A stretch of DNA of 64,000 nucleotides from Bacteroidota bacterium (GTDB taxonomy: Bacteria > Bacteroidota > Bacteroidia > Bacteroidales > Lentimicrobiaceae): the NCBI GenBank assembly GCA_023441805.1, contig JAEZNO010000014.1, forward strand, positions 62,001-126,000, in the 5' to 3' direction. The notes beneath the pieces are model-generated. The model searched no databases. It was not told where the DNA came from and saw only the letters and a program-made list of their open reading frames with translations. Shown in pieces: positions 8,312-17,500 of this stretch. Every line of letters starts with the position of its first letter. Positions within the stretch are counted from its first letter, which is position 1. The position numbers and the translations under genes are program-made.

Positions 8312-9136
8312 CTATGCTATTGTAACTGAGTTCTTATTGAACCCCCTTAATTTAATGGCTGTAATCACTTTCTTCGTGTATAACGGAAAGTCAGCTTTCA
8401 TCATCCAATCATAATATGAAGGTTCAACGCTAAAAACCTCCTCAACAGTTTTTCCTTTATACTTACCAAAATTAAACACCTCTTTGTCTCTTCCATTATA
8501 GATTATATGGCCGGCAAGATCAGCATTACGAGTCTGGAATGAAAAATCATGCAGTGCTTTTACATCATTAACAATCGGTTTGTAAGTCTGACCGTCCTGA
8601 CTTGTATATTCAACGTCCTGGTAGCAATCGAGTTGTGCTTTGAGGATATCGAGTGTTGCACGGGCATCAGCTTCAGCCGAGTGAGCATTTATCAATTCTT
8701 TTTGGCAATAGAATTTATATGCAGCTCTCAGAGTTCTCGGCTCCATCTTATGGAAGATATTCTGTACATCAACCAATCGTCTTCCCTTAAATTCAAAAGG
8801 AATACCTGCTCTTAGAAATTCTTCAACAAGCATAGGAACATCGAACTTGTTGGAGTTATAACCTGCCAAATCACAATTGTTTAGGAATTCAGCAATCCGT
8901 GGTCCTATTTCTGCAAAGCTTGGTTCATTGACTACATCTTCGTTGCTTATACCATGGACTGCAGTTGCTTCGGGTGGAATTGGAATCTGCGGATTTATCT
9001 TGTGTGAAAATACCTGTTCTTTTCCATCAGGCGTTACTTTTATTATACTAATCTCAACTATTCTGTCAGTCCCGACATTTGTGCCTGTAGTCTCTAAATC
9101 GAAGACTGCCAGTGGCTTTACCAAATTAAGTTCCAT
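8312..9136 (-). CDS. 3'-5' exonuclease, DnaQ/epsilon-like (DEDDh)
   Basis: 274 residues. The exonuclease core has motif I FDLETTGTN (D13, E15), motif II around GYNSNKFDVP and motif III HSAEADARAT with the catalytic His five residues before Asp (DEDDh type). The C-terminal 60 residues (VFNFGKYKGKTVEEVF ... YYDWMMKADFP) match the small FGKYKG-type domain found at the end of exodeoxyribonuclease X-like proteins. It probably removes nucleotides in repair or proofreading; not fused to a polymerase. Separated from the E2 gene by a clear terminator. Confidence 0.9.
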   Translation of the reverse strand: MELNLVKPLAVFDLETTGTNVGTDRIVEISIIKVTPDGKEQVFSHKINPQIPIPPEATAVHGISNEDVVNEPSFAEIGPRIAEFLNNCDLAGYNSNKFDVPMLVEEFLRAGIPFEFKGRRLVDVQNIFHKMEPRTLRAAYKFYCQKELINAHSAEADARATLDILKAQLDCYQDVEYTSQDGQTYKPIVNDVKALHDFSFQTRNADLAGHIIYNGRDKEVFNFGKYKGKTVEEVFSVEPSYYDWMMKADFPLYTKKVITAIKLRGFNKNSVTIA

Positions 9137-9142
9137 CTAAAT

Positions 9143-9179
9143 AAAAAAAAGCATCAGCGACTTAAGTGTTGCTGATGCT
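9143..9179 (-). terminator. Rho-independent terminator of the E2 gene
   Basis: Inverted repeat AGCATCAGC (9150-9158) and GCTGATGCT (9171-9179). On the minus strand the stem is followed by eight T residues (complement of the A tract at 9143-9150). It lies 41 bases after the E2 stop codon. Confidence 0.85.
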
Positions 9180-9219
9180 GCTAAATTAAATAAAATGTAC
9201 TTAAATCTTCAGCTTAAAC

Positions 9220-10680
9220 TTAAATTGTACGTTTTAAGTCAAAGTTTTCGAGTATCTGTTGCATTTTCTGAAGGAACATTCCTCCTAATGCACCGTCAAC
9301 AACCCGATGGTCGTATGAGAGTGATAGTATAACCATGTGTCTTATGGCAATCACATCTCCTGTTTCGGTTTCAAGCACAACAGGCTTCTTTTTTATTACA
9401 CCAAGTCCTAGTATAGCAACCTGAGGTTGGTTGATAATAGGTGAGCCTGTTAAACTACCAAATGTACCCAGGTTGGTGATAGTAAATGTACCACCCTGAA
9501 TATCATCAGGATTGAGTTTATTGTTTCGTGCTTTATCGGCCAAACTGTTTACATCCTTGGCCAATCCAAGAATATTCTTCTGATCGGCATTTTTAACTAC
9601 AGGTACAATCAAATTGCCTGATGGTAATGCAGCAGCTATACCAATATTGATTTTCTTTCTGAGAATTACCTTATAACCATCAACTGAGGCGTTAACACCC
9701 GGTAGTTCTTTTATAGCCTGTGCCGCTGCTTCAACAAATAATGGTGTAAACGTAAGTTTCTCTTTTTCACGCTTGAAGAACTCATCTTTAACCTTATCGC
9801 GCCACATAACCATATTTGTCACATCAACTTCAATGTAAGATGTAACATGTGGTGATACATCCTTCGACATAACCATATGGTCCGCAATCAAACGGCGCAT
9901 TCTATCCATTTCCACAATTTCATCGCCATCCCAGGCAGTTACCTGTGGGGTAGCTTTTTGTGCCTGAACAGCCGGCTGGGCAGGTTCGCGCTGAGTTGTT
10001 GTGGTTTCTGTCTTAGTGGTTGATTCCGGTTGTTTCTTTCTGTCATCCAGATAAGCCAATAGGTCATTCTTGGTAATCCTTCCTTCTTTACCGGTACCTT
10101 TTACTTTGTCAAGCTCCTTAAGGGAAATACCTTCGGTCTTAGCAATATTTTTGACCAATGGTGAATAGAATCTGTCAGAATCACCGTTCTCATCAGCACT
10201 TTCTTCAAATGCCGACTCTTTACCTGAACCATCTCTTTCAGCCTTAGGCATCTGTTGCTTATCAGCCTGGGTTACCTGCTTACCTTTATCAGTTGAAACC
10301 TCAGCAGGTGTAGGAATCTCCTGAGTTTCTCCATAAGGTTTCTGTTTTGTTTCTGACTGGTCAGCCTTAAAAGATTTGGTTTCAGCCGTTCCTTCGGATG
10401 CCTTAGCAGCCGGAGCTTCAGGTTGGCCGTCTCCTGATGCATCAGTATCGATGATAGCGATTATCTTTCCAACCTCAACAACATCACCTTCTTTAAATCT
10501 GACTTCAACTAATTTACCTTCCACAGGTGAAGGGATTTCAGAATCAACTTTATCAGTTGCTATTTCAACAATTGCATCATCTTCTTCTATCATATCCCCG
10601 GGCTGTTTTAGCCAGCGGGTGATGGTTGCTTCAATAATACTTTCGCCCAGTTTGGGCATAACTAACTCAAAATTTGCCAT
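9220..10680 (-). CDS. Dihydrolipoamide acyltransferase (E2) of a 2-oxoacid dehydrogenase complex
   Basis: 486 residues from the chosen start. The N-terminal lipoyl domain has the modified lysine K44 in EIATDKVDSEI. A long charged Gln/Glu/Lys/Thr-rich linker follows, then the peripheral subunit-binding domain (YSPLVKNIAKTEGI ... GKEGRITKNDLL), another linker and the catalytic domain ending with SYDHRVVDGA (His and Asp of the active site). The start is ATG at 10680 because the protein then begins MANFELVMPKLGES, typical of lipoyl domains; a frame opening at 10746 would overlap the -7 element. Partner E1 is the fused gene at 13986. Acyl specificity cannot be read from sequence. Confidence 0.94.
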   Translation of the reverse strand: MANFELVMPKLGESIIEATITRWLKQPGDMIEEDDAIVEIATDKVDSEIPSPVEGKLVEVRFKEGDVVEVGKIIAIIDTDASGDGQPEAPAAKASEGTAETKSFKADQSETKQKPYGETQEIPTPAEVSTDKGKQVTQADKQQMPKAERDGSGKESAFEESADENGDSDRFYSPLVKNIAKTEGISLKELDKVKGTGKEGRITKNDLLAYLDDRKKQPESTTKTETTTTQREPAQPAVQAQKATPQVTAWDGDEIVEMDRMRRLIADHMVMSKDVSPHVTSYIEVDVTNMVMWRDKVKDEFFKREKEKLTFTPLFVEAAAQAIKELPGVNASVDGYKVILRKKINIGIAAALPSGNLIVPVVKNADQKNILGLAKDVNSLADKARNNKLNPDDIQGGTFTITNLGTFGSLTGSPIINQPQVAILGLGVIKKKPVVLETETGDVIAIRHMVILSLSYDHRVVDGALGGMFLQKMQQILENFDLKRTI

Positions 10681-10743
10681 AATGCCTTTATGTTGGCTTT
10701 TAATAAAGCCTGTAAATAACCGTTTTTTAACGTGCGTATTTAA

Positions 10744-10751
10744 CAAAGTTA
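10744..10751 (-). promoter_or_regulatory. -7 element of the E2 gene
   Basis: CAAAGTTA on the plus strand reads TAACTTTG on the minus strand (TAnnTTTG). It lies 63 bases before the chosen ATG at 10680 and supports that start over an upstream one. Confidence 0.5.
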
Positions 10752-10768
10752 CATAGAAAATGTTTCGA

Positions 10769-12730
10769 TTACCTGATTCTTCCCAAATTGCGGAATCCCC
10801 TCCAGATAATATTCAGGTCAGTGCCGATTCTGTAATCCCTGGCATACAGCATGTTAAGGCGTGAAGCTGTGTCGCTGCTAATTGACTTACCGGTAAAGAC
10901 GTCTGTGGGATCAAGTATGCCATTCCTGATCGTAGGTAGTGTTTCGTTACTTCTTGAGCCATAACTTACCCAACTGCGATACCCAAAAAGAACCCTCAAA
11001 CAGTTATATGGTAATCCTGCAGGATTTTTTACTGTCCACATAAGCAATGGACTTAATGGCAGTAATGTCAATGAAACCAACATATCAAATAATCGTTTAT
11101 TGCGCCGGTTATTTGGTTTACCAATCGAGTTGATGTCAATTACATACAGGTCACCGGTGGTATTTATGGAATTAGAGCCGATAATTGACAAACTCTCCGG
11201 GGGAGCTATTTTGAAATCAACATCATTATCCTGCAACCTGGTCATTGTATCTATTATATTCTGAGCAGGTATATCGCGTGCACAAAAGATAATTTCGTCT
11301 ATTCTGTAAATGCTTATAATTTCTGTAAGTTGACTGAGCGAACCTATAAATCCGACTGAACCGTTGTTATTGCTGTCAACACTTACCAATCCTATAAATG
11401 AAGGGTTTATAAGTGTTTTATGTAAGAGATCGGCCACCCGGGTAGCTTCATCAGTTTCACCAATGATGACGAAACGCTTATTAATGTTGTATCCTAATTT
11501 ATAGTCCTTAAGCCCTGCAAAATGCAGAATTAGTCTTATACCAATTGTAGAAGCGAGTGCCCAGATTCCGGATAAGATGATTAATGCCCTTGAGAATCTT
11601 AGCTCGGTTGGTAATAGTGCATAAAATACAAGTATGGCAACTGTTCCGCTGAAAATACCTGTTATCAGCTTTCGTACTTTTACCGGTTTGTCGTAGCCAC
11701 CGGCAACGAAAATTGCGAAAATCCAGATAAGCACATATGCCGGCAGAACAATTGTCATAAATGTTTGTGGGTAGTGACCGCCAATCTTGTAAATGACATT
11801 GCTTTCCCAATAATCAACCAACAACAGAGATCCTGCATAAATTACTGCAGCATCTGCTATTGGCATAATAAGCGATTTGAGCAGCCTGGTCAATATGGCA
11901 AGCCCTGCTCGTAAATAGATTGCCAGATGTATCAGAATGGAGAAAATACGAGCACTATTTTGTGAAAAATGCTTCCTGGCAAAGATGATCATAGCATTAT
12001 AAAAGACGAAAACGTAATTGATGCTCGACTTCTTAGTGCTCTCACCTTTATAGTGAATAATCCTTGCTTCGGGGTAATAGTAGTTCTTATAACCTCCTTT
12101 TAAAATTCTATAGCTCAGGTCGATATCTTCCCCATACATGAAGAATGTCTCGTCAAGTAGTCCTACCTTATCGAGCACCTCCCTGCGCATCATCATGAAT
12201 GCTCCACTTAAAATTTCTACCTCATGAGTTTTATTGTTATCAAGATAGCCTAAATGGTACTTGCCAAAAGTCTTTGATTTTGGGAAAAGTGCCGATAAGC
12301 CGAATATCTTGTAAAATGCCACCAGTGGGGTAGGGAGCCCTCGTTTTGATTCAGGAAGAAATTTTCCTTTCCCATCGACCATCTTAATACCAAGACCACC
12401 GGCATCGGGATGCTCATCCATAAAAGCAACACACTTGTGAAGGGTATCATGTTCCAGCACTGTGTCAGGATTCAGGATAAGAATATATTCACCCGTTGCC
12501 TGGCGGATCGCTTGATTATTAGCTTTTGAAAATCCTGTGTTTTCTTTGTTGGCCATTAGTTTGACCTTCGGGAATTTGGCTGCAATTAACTCGACTGATC
12601 CGTCAACCGAATTATTGTCAACAACAAATACCTCAGCATCAATCCCTGAAATTGCTTTCTCAACCGAATGAAGGCATTGCTCAATAAAGTACCTTACATT
12701 ATAATTGACAATAACAATTGATAGCTTCAT
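10769..12730 (-). CDS. GT2 glycosyltransferase fused to membrane and Rossmann-like module
   Basis: 653 residues. Residues 1-260 are a family 2 glycosyltransferase (IVIVNYN at the start, VVDNNS, LILNPDTVLE, GEDIDLSYRI), of the type that adds rhamnose or similar sugars to surface glycans. Several membrane helices follow (about 270-400). Then comes a Rossmann-like region (KRFVIIGETDEATRVADLL) resembling the CoA_binding_3 part of polyprenyl-phosphate sugar phosphotransferases (WcaJ/WbaP class). The end starts like their catalytic domain (NKRLFDMLVSLTLLPLSPLL) but lacks its conserved catalytic remainder. Probably acts at the inner membrane in glycan assembly. The gene stands apart from the glycan block at 19.7 kb. 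Confidence 0.85.
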   Translation of the reverse strand: MKLSIVIVNYNVRYFIEQCLHSVEKAISGIDAEVFVVDNNSVDGSVELIAAKFPKVKLMANKENTGFSKANNQAIRQATGEYILILNPDTVLEHDTLHKCVAFMDEHPDAGGLGIKMVDGKGKFLPESKRGLPTPLVAFYKIFGLSALFPKSKTFGKYHLGYLDNNKTHEVEILSGAFMMMRREVLDKVGLLDETFFMYGEDIDLSYRILKGGYKNYYYPEARIIHYKGESTKKSSINYVFVFYNAMIIFARKHFSQNSARIFSILIHLAIYLRAGLAILTRLLKSLIMPIADAAVIYAGSLLLVDYWESNVIYKIGGHYPQTFMTIVLPAYVLIWIFAIFVAGGYDKPVKVRKLITGIFSGTVAILVFYALLPTELRFSRALIILSGIWALASTIGIRLILHFAGLKDYKLGYNINKRFVIIGETDEATRVADLLHKTLINPSFIGLVSVDSNNNGSVGFIGSLSQLTEIISIYRIDEIIFCARDIPAQNIIDTMTRLQDNDVDFKIAPPESLSIIGSNSINTTGDLYVIDINSIGKPNNRRNKRLFDMLVSLTLLPLSPLLMWTVKNPAGLPYNCLRVLFGYRSWVSYGSRSNETLPTIRNGILDPTDVFTGKSISSDTASRLNMLYARDYRIGTDLNIIWRGFRNLGRIR

Positions 12731-12841
12731 CAGGATAAGTCAAAATTTAGGGAGTGTAAAGGTATAAAAAAATGCATCCACGAGATATGAGTTTACTATG
12801 GTTGATATATCTGAACACTACTAAAAATTAGTATCTGAGTT

Positions 12842-13489
12842 TCATAATGCACCCAGATAAACAGAATCGGATATTTTTTTTCTTGACTCGCCATTCGCTG
12901 CTTCGTCATTATAAAAGAACATCCAAAAATGAACAGGTTGATCACTCTTTGGTAACGGTAATGAAACAGTTCCATCTTTCCGATGAGCAATATTCCGATG
13001 TGGCCATGCAACACCTTGTTCGCCTGTGTCAGAAAACATTGCCAATATTACCATGTCCGTTGAATTCTGTTTGATCGGCTTTTTCCATGTTATTAAAGCA
13101 AGCTGCTGAGTTGAATTTCCTGAGGGATCATCAATCTTTGTCAATGAAGTTTCTTCAGGAGGTACAATTTCACCCCGGGCGATTTTAATATTTCCATATT
13201 CAAGTACAATACTTTCATTTACTTCAGAAAAGCAGTTCTTGAGAAGAAACTGCCTGGCTTCGTTTGATGGATAATCAATTGAAGTTTCCTGATATCCGAT
13301 CTTGATTGTTGAGTGCATTGCTCTGATAAATCGACTTGTCAGCCGCATTTTTTCTCTGTTTTTCAGTTGTTTAGTGGTTTTCGGATCAATGTAATTACCA
13401 ATGATTCTGACTACAATTTGTCCATTAAGTATATAAGATACTGTGGGACCGAGTTTTCCCGTTAGGGAATGGTTTTTCTCAATTGCCAT
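12842..13489 (-). CDS. DUF6266 family protein
   Basis: 215 residues with the layout of DUF6266: a Gly-rich start ending in an N-G-x-x-V-V-R element (LGPTVSYILNGQIVVR), a helical segment with KMRLTSRFIRAMHSTIKIGY, a strand-rich middle with ITWKK, and a C-terminal end SDSVYLGAL. The family is Bacteroidota-typical and of unknown function. No signal peptide is visible. A consensus-like promoter about 360 bases upstream (13852-13883) would give it a long leader containing the symmetric 11-bp repeat array. Family assignment is from memory of the pattern. Confidence 0.75.
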   Translation of the reverse strand: MAIEKNHSLTGKLGPTVSYILNGQIVVRIIGNYIDPKTTKQLKNREKMRLTSRFIRAMHSTIKIGYQETSIDYPSNEARQFLLKNCFSEVNESIVLEYGNIKIARGEIVPPEETSLTKIDDPSGNSTQQLALITWKKPIKQNSTDMVILAMFSDTGEQGVAWPHRNIAHRKDGTVSLPLPKSDQPVHFWMFFYNDEAANGESRKKISDSVYLGAL

Positions 13490-13540
13490 GATTTAAAGGT
13501 TTTTAAATTTTTTAAATAGTTAAAATAGTTTGAAAAATAT

Positions 13541-13633
13541 GTTAATTGACAGTTAGGTGAGGGTTGGGTGAGGGTTGGGTGACCCTTACCGTCATCCAAC
13601 CGTCTGTCAACCGTCACTCAACCGTCAACTAAC
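13541..13633. repeat. Symmetric array: four 11-bp units facing four inverted 11-bp units
   Basis: Left arm: four contiguous 11-bp units at 13541, 13552, 13563 and 13574 (GTTAATTGACA, GTTAGGTGAGG, GTTGGGTGAGG, GTTGGGTGACC). Spacer: 5 bp (13585-13589). Right arm: four contiguous units on the other strand at 13590, 13601, 13612 and 13623 (CGTCATCCAAC, CGTCTGTCAAC, CGTCACTCAAC, CGTCAACTAAC). Total 44+5+44 = 93 bp. The arms can pair imperfectly into one long hairpin. The repeat copies and register are directly visible; no known element family was recognised. Confidence 0.85.
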
Positions 13634-13851
13634 TTGGTTCCTGATTAGACACAGTTAGTTAAAATCGTGTGTCACAATTATAATCTTTCTGAAAAAAATA
13701 AATGAAATGTGTAAAATCTAATTTTTCCTGATGCCCATTACAGGTGCCGATCCTTAATACTGAACTGTAACTAATTGAAGTAATTGAAACAGAAGGAGTT
13801 CTTCGGATGGTCCTTTGTTTTGCCCTGTACTGAATGGGTAGTTACGAGGTG

Positions 13852-13883
13852 CAAATGTATACAGTTGAAACAACAAATCCAAA
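13852..13883 (-). promoter_or_regulatory. Promoter reading towards the DUF6266 gene
   Basis: On the minus strand TTTG (13880-13883), a 20-base spacer, then TACATTTG (13852-13859). This is a good Bacteroidota -33/-7 match. Transcription would start near 13847 and pass through the inverted array before reaching the coding start at 13489. Confidence 0.55.
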
Positions 13884-13985
13884 TAAAATGATATAATATT
13901 TTTTCGAATAGTTAATAATTTCTTTCCCACTATTTTAGCAGGCTAATTTTACAATCGAAACAAGCAAGACATTGTAAGCAAAAGT

Positions 13986-16418
13986 TTAGAATATCTTCGG
14001 GTACTTAACCGGATTGTATTCATGCATGATATTGTAGACTGCATCAAATACATCTTCAGCATTTGGATTTGAGAAGTAATCACCATCAGTACTATATGCT
14101 GCTCTATGAGGATGGGCCGTCACAGTGCGCGGTTGAGAATCTAAATATTGATAACCGCCCTGTTTTTCAAGTACCTTTTGCATCATATAGGCCGTAGCTC
14201 CACCGGGGACATCTTCATCAAAGAATACAATCTTATTGGTTTTCTTTAACGAGTTAACTATTGTACAATCAACATCAAACGGAACAAGTGATTGAACGTC
14301 TATAAGCTCGCAAGAGATATCGAAAGCTTCCAATTGAGATACGGCATCCTGTGCTATCCTTACACATGAACCATAAGTTACTATAGTTACATCGGTGCCT
14401 TCATTTATCACCTCGGGTATTCCCGGTAAGATTCTGAACTCACCTATATTCTCAGGACGTCTTTCTCTAAGCCTGTAACCGTTTAATGGTTCAATGATCA
14501 GAGCAGGTTCATCAGATGCCAGTATTGTATTGTAAAAGCCGGCAGCATGGGTCATATCGCGGGGGACGAGCACATGGACTCCTCTGACGGAGTTAATTAC
14601 CATGCTGAGTGGGGATCCTGAATGCCAAATACCTTCGAGTCGGTGACCACGCGTGGTGATAATAAGGGGTGCTTTTTGTCCACCTCTTGTTCTATATTGT
14701 AGTGTTGCCAGGTCATCACTTATAACCTGAAGACCGTAAAGTAAATAATCAAAGTACTGAATTTCGGCTATCGGCCTGAAACCACGCATTGCCAGTCCTA
14801 TTCCTTGTCCAACTATTGTGGCTTCCCTTATTCCCGTATCAAAAATCCTGTTTTCACCATATTTAGCCTGCAAACCTTCGTAGCTTTGGTTAACACCTCC
14901 TATTTTACCAACATCTTCGCCGAAAAGAAGTAATTGAGGATACTTAGCAAAGAGTGCATCGAAATTATCACGAAGGATTTCTCTACCGGGTACGAGGCAC
15001 ATTTCTTTACCATACACAGGTTTAATTTCTGTAATATTGCTGACTTTCGATTCTGAGCGACTGTACAAACAAGAGTTATACCTCTCGGCACTATCACTTG
15101 ATACTTCGTTAAGCCATTGATTGACATTGGCTTTAAGAGAGCTTTCGGGATTGCTGCATGAATTACAGATAAGCCTGAGGATCTTACGCCCTGATGAAAT
15201 AATGTCTTTTCGTATTGGTTCAGGAATCTGTTTAAGTTCTTCCTTTATCTTCTCAATTTTCTCAGTCTTGGCACAGTTACAGCTAGTTACATCAGCCATA
15301 TGTAAAAAGTCCTCACGCATTTGCAAAATGGGCTTTTGGAAGTTACTCCACGCAGCATTGCGTGCTTTTCGTACCTTTTGAATAGCTTCTGTTTCAATAG
15401 AGGATATAGCATTTTCATCCGCTAATCCTGTATTGATGATCCATTGGCGCATTTTTGCAATTCCATCGTATTCTTTCTCCCATTCAAGGCGTTCGGCTGA
15501 TTTATATCGCTCATGCGATCCGCTGGTTGAATGTCCCTGAGGCTGTGTAAGTTCAGTTACATGGAAAAGAACAGGCACCTGTTTGGTTCGGCACATTTCA
15601 ACACCGTCACGGTATACCTCAAGAAGTTGCTCGTAGTCCCATCCTTTAACTTTATAAATTAGTATTCCACGTCCTTCATCATCCATCTGAAAACCCTTAA
15701 GGATCTCAGAGATGCTTTCCTTGGTAGTTTGAAATTTATTAGGTACCGAAATTCCCCATCCGTCATCCCATACCGAGATGGCCATAGGTACTTGCAGAAC
15801 TCCGGCTGCATTTATAGTTTCAAAGAAATGACCTTCAGAAGTTGAGGCATCGCCAATTGTACCGAAAGCAACTTCATTTCCGTTAGTCGAGAAACCTTTA
15901 CTAATTTGGGGATTGTTGAGTTGTTTAAATAGTTTCGAAGCAAGTGCCAGACCAATTAGTCTGGGCATTTGACCGGCGGTAGGAGAGATGTCGGCTGAAA
16001 CGTTTTTAAGTTTGGTCAGGTCTTTCCAATTTCCATTCTCATCGAGTGTGCGGGTGGCAAAATGGTTATTCATGACCCTGCCACCTGTTCCGGGATTGAA
16101 TGATAAATCGGTATCACCATATATCTGGGCAAAGAACTCTTCAAGGGTCATAAGTCCGGAGGCCAGCATGAAGGTTTGGTCGCGATAATATCCAGAGCGC
16201 CAGTCACCATTTCTGAAAACATGTGCCATTGCCAATTGGGGTATTTCTTTGCCGTCACCAAATATTCCAAACTTTCCTTTACCTGTGAGTACCTCTTTGC
16301 GTCCAATTATACTTGCCTGCCTGCTTTCATAAGCAATACGATAGTCGTTAAGTATTTCTTTAGCTGTTAAACCTGTATTGTTAATGGTTTTAGTTCCTCT
16401 CGCCTCCTTTGTAGTCAT
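13986..16418 (-). CDS. 2-oxoacid dehydrogenase E1, alpha and beta fused
   Basis: About 810 residues from ATG 16418. The first half is E1 alpha: substrate and phosphate region YYRDQTFMLASG, then the thiamine diphosphate motif GDASTSEGHFFETINAAG. The second half (from about residue 475) is E1 beta: FGEDVGKIGGVNQ, IFDTGIREATIVGQGIG, FDYLLYGLQVISDDLATLQYR. A helical linker with a CNCAKTEK stretch joins them. The enzyme decarboxylates a 2-oxoacid and transfers the acyl group to lipoyl-E2 (gene at 9220-10680). Branched-chain 2-oxoacids are likely by resemblance, not proven. A frame from 16451 is possible, but MTTKEARG suits the family better. Confidence 0.92.
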   Translation of the reverse strand: MTTKEARGTKTINNTGLTAKEILNDYRIAYESRQASIIGRKEVLTGKGKFGIFGDGKEIPQLAMAHVFRNGDWRSGYYRDQTFMLASGLMTLEEFFAQIYGDTDLSFNPGTGGRVMNNHFATRTLDENGNWKDLTKLKNVSADISPTAGQMPRLIGLALASKLFKQLNNPQISKGFSTNGNEVAFGTIGDASTSEGHFFETINAAGVLQVPMAISVWDDGWGISVPNKFQTTKESISEILKGFQMDDEGRGILIYKVKGWDYEQLLEVYRDGVEMCRTKQVPVLFHVTELTQPQGHSTSGSHERYKSAERLEWEKEYDGIAKMRQWIINTGLADENAISSIETEAIQKVRKARNAAWSNFQKPILQMREDFLHMADVTSCNCAKTEKIEKIKEELKQIPEPIRKDIISSGRKILRLICNSCSNPESSLKANVNQWLNEVSSDSAERYNSCLYSRSESKVSNITEIKPVYGKEMCLVPGREILRDNFDALFAKYPQLLLFGEDVGKIGGVNQSYEGLQAKYGENRIFDTGIREATIVGQGIGLAMRGFRPIAEIQYFDYLLYGLQVISDDLATLQYRTRGGQKAPLIITTRGHRLEGIWHSGSPLSMVINSVRGVHVLVPRDMTHAAGFYNTILASDEPALIIEPLNGYRLRERRPENIGEFRILPGIPEVINEGTDVTIVTYGSCVRIAQDAVSQLEAFDISCELIDVQSLVPFDVDCTIVNSLKKTNKIVFFDEDVPGGATAYMMQKVLEKQGGYQYLDSQPRTVTAHPHRAAYSTDGDYFSNPNAEDVFDAVYNIMHEYNPVKYPKIF

Positions 16419-16523
16419 ATTGTTATTCTTTAAATTGCTTCTTGTTAACAAAGATCGTCAATAAATGTTGATAAATGCTGTGAGTAACGTTGTTTTGCGG
16501 TCAAAGATGTAATTCAGGAGCGA

Positions 16524-17279
16524 TTAATTTCTCCGTTTAGCACAATCCATCACATATTCTATAACCCTATACTCAGGTGTTGAGTTTAAGAATTCGATTG
16601 TAATGCCGCATCTTTTGATAAGAGTACTGATTTCATCATCGGTTTTTATACCAAGCTCTTTCTCAAACCAGCTTTTTGAAATTATCGTGAGTAGTTTTTC
16701 TTTTACCCTGTCGTTGGCCAATATTGTATTCATTTTCCGGAGTTCTTTAGCTTCTTTGCTAAAAGCATTATATAGCGCACTAAATGGACCGGGCAGAATG
16801 AGTCCCGTACCATCGGGGTTAGCATATTTACTCCTATATACTACATTTGGCATTTGAGTTCTTTCGAACCACTTCTCATCTTCAACCTTGAGTTTTACAA
16901 ACTCACGTTTAAGTTCAGGATATGTTTCAGGATAAGGTTTTATTTCAGCTGTTTTGAGAAGAATTGTATCGCCTGCCAGTGTTATATCGAGTTTGTATGA
17001 AGTGGCCTCCAGTCTCTCCGGAATCCTCATCTTGAATGGTTTATAACCAACCATTGTCACCCTGAGAGAATCACCCGGTGCCATTACGAGAAAGAAAATT
17101 CCATTTATATCAGTGAAAGTTCCATAATGACGCGAACTGTTATAGGCATGAGCACCAACGAGTTTCTCGCCGGCAAGATCCCACACTTGTCCCTTTATCA
17201 TCACATACTGCTGTGCATTACCTGAATAGGTTGCAAACGTCAACAGTACTAATAAAAGTTTAAGTGCGAGTTTATGCAT
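16524..17279 (-). CDS. Secreted protein with carboxypeptidase-like regulatory domain
   Basis: 251 residues. A signal peptide (HKLALKLLLVLLTFATYSGNAQQ) is followed by a CarboxypepD_reg-like beta-sandwich (VMIKGQVWDLAGEKLVGAHAYNSS ... GTFTDINGIFFLVMAPGDSLRVTMVGYKPF), the same fold that opens many TonB-dependent receptors, but no plug or barrel follows. The C-terminal 130 residues are helical and charged. It is probably periplasmic or envelope-associated. A TACATTTG -7 element (17297-17304, minus strand) lies 18 bases upstream of the ATG. Function unknown. Confidence 0.8.
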   Translation of the reverse strand: MHKLALKLLLVLLTFATYSGNAQQYVMIKGQVWDLAGEKLVGAHAYNSSRHYGTFTDINGIFFLVMAPGDSLRVTMVGYKPFKMRIPERLEATSYKLDITLAGDTILLKTAEIKPYPETYPELKREFVKLKVEDEKWFERTQMPNVVYRSKYANPDGTGLILPGPFSALYNAFSKEAKELRKMNTILANDRVKEKLLTIISKSWFEKELGIKTDDEISTLIKRCGITIEFLNSTPEYRVIEYVMDCAKRRN

Positions 17280-17500
17280 AAATTACGTTCATAATGCAAA
17301 TGTAAGATATGCTATCCTTTGTACCGGTTAATTATTGTTAATTTCAATGGCTTCTATACACTATTGATTAGCTTTCTTCAATTTGCATGATGTGCGGTAG
17401 GAACCTGGAAGGTTGAGTTTAGAATTTTTTTTGATTTTTTTAACCCCTGACAGTTACTTTTTCCCAAAACGAACATTAACGTTCATAAGGAAGAAGGGAG

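Larger units (their letters stand above)
13490..13985. other. 496-bp intergenic region with symmetric repeat array
   Basis: No credible gene. It contains the 4+4 inverted array at 13541-13633 and, farther right, a minus-strand promoter match at 13852-13883. The remainder is AT-rich sequence in which I see nothing further. Confidence 0.7.

Noticed and set aside
13541..13633. CRISPR array
   Set aside because: Units are 11 bp, contiguous, without spacers, and inverted at the centre; no cas genes.
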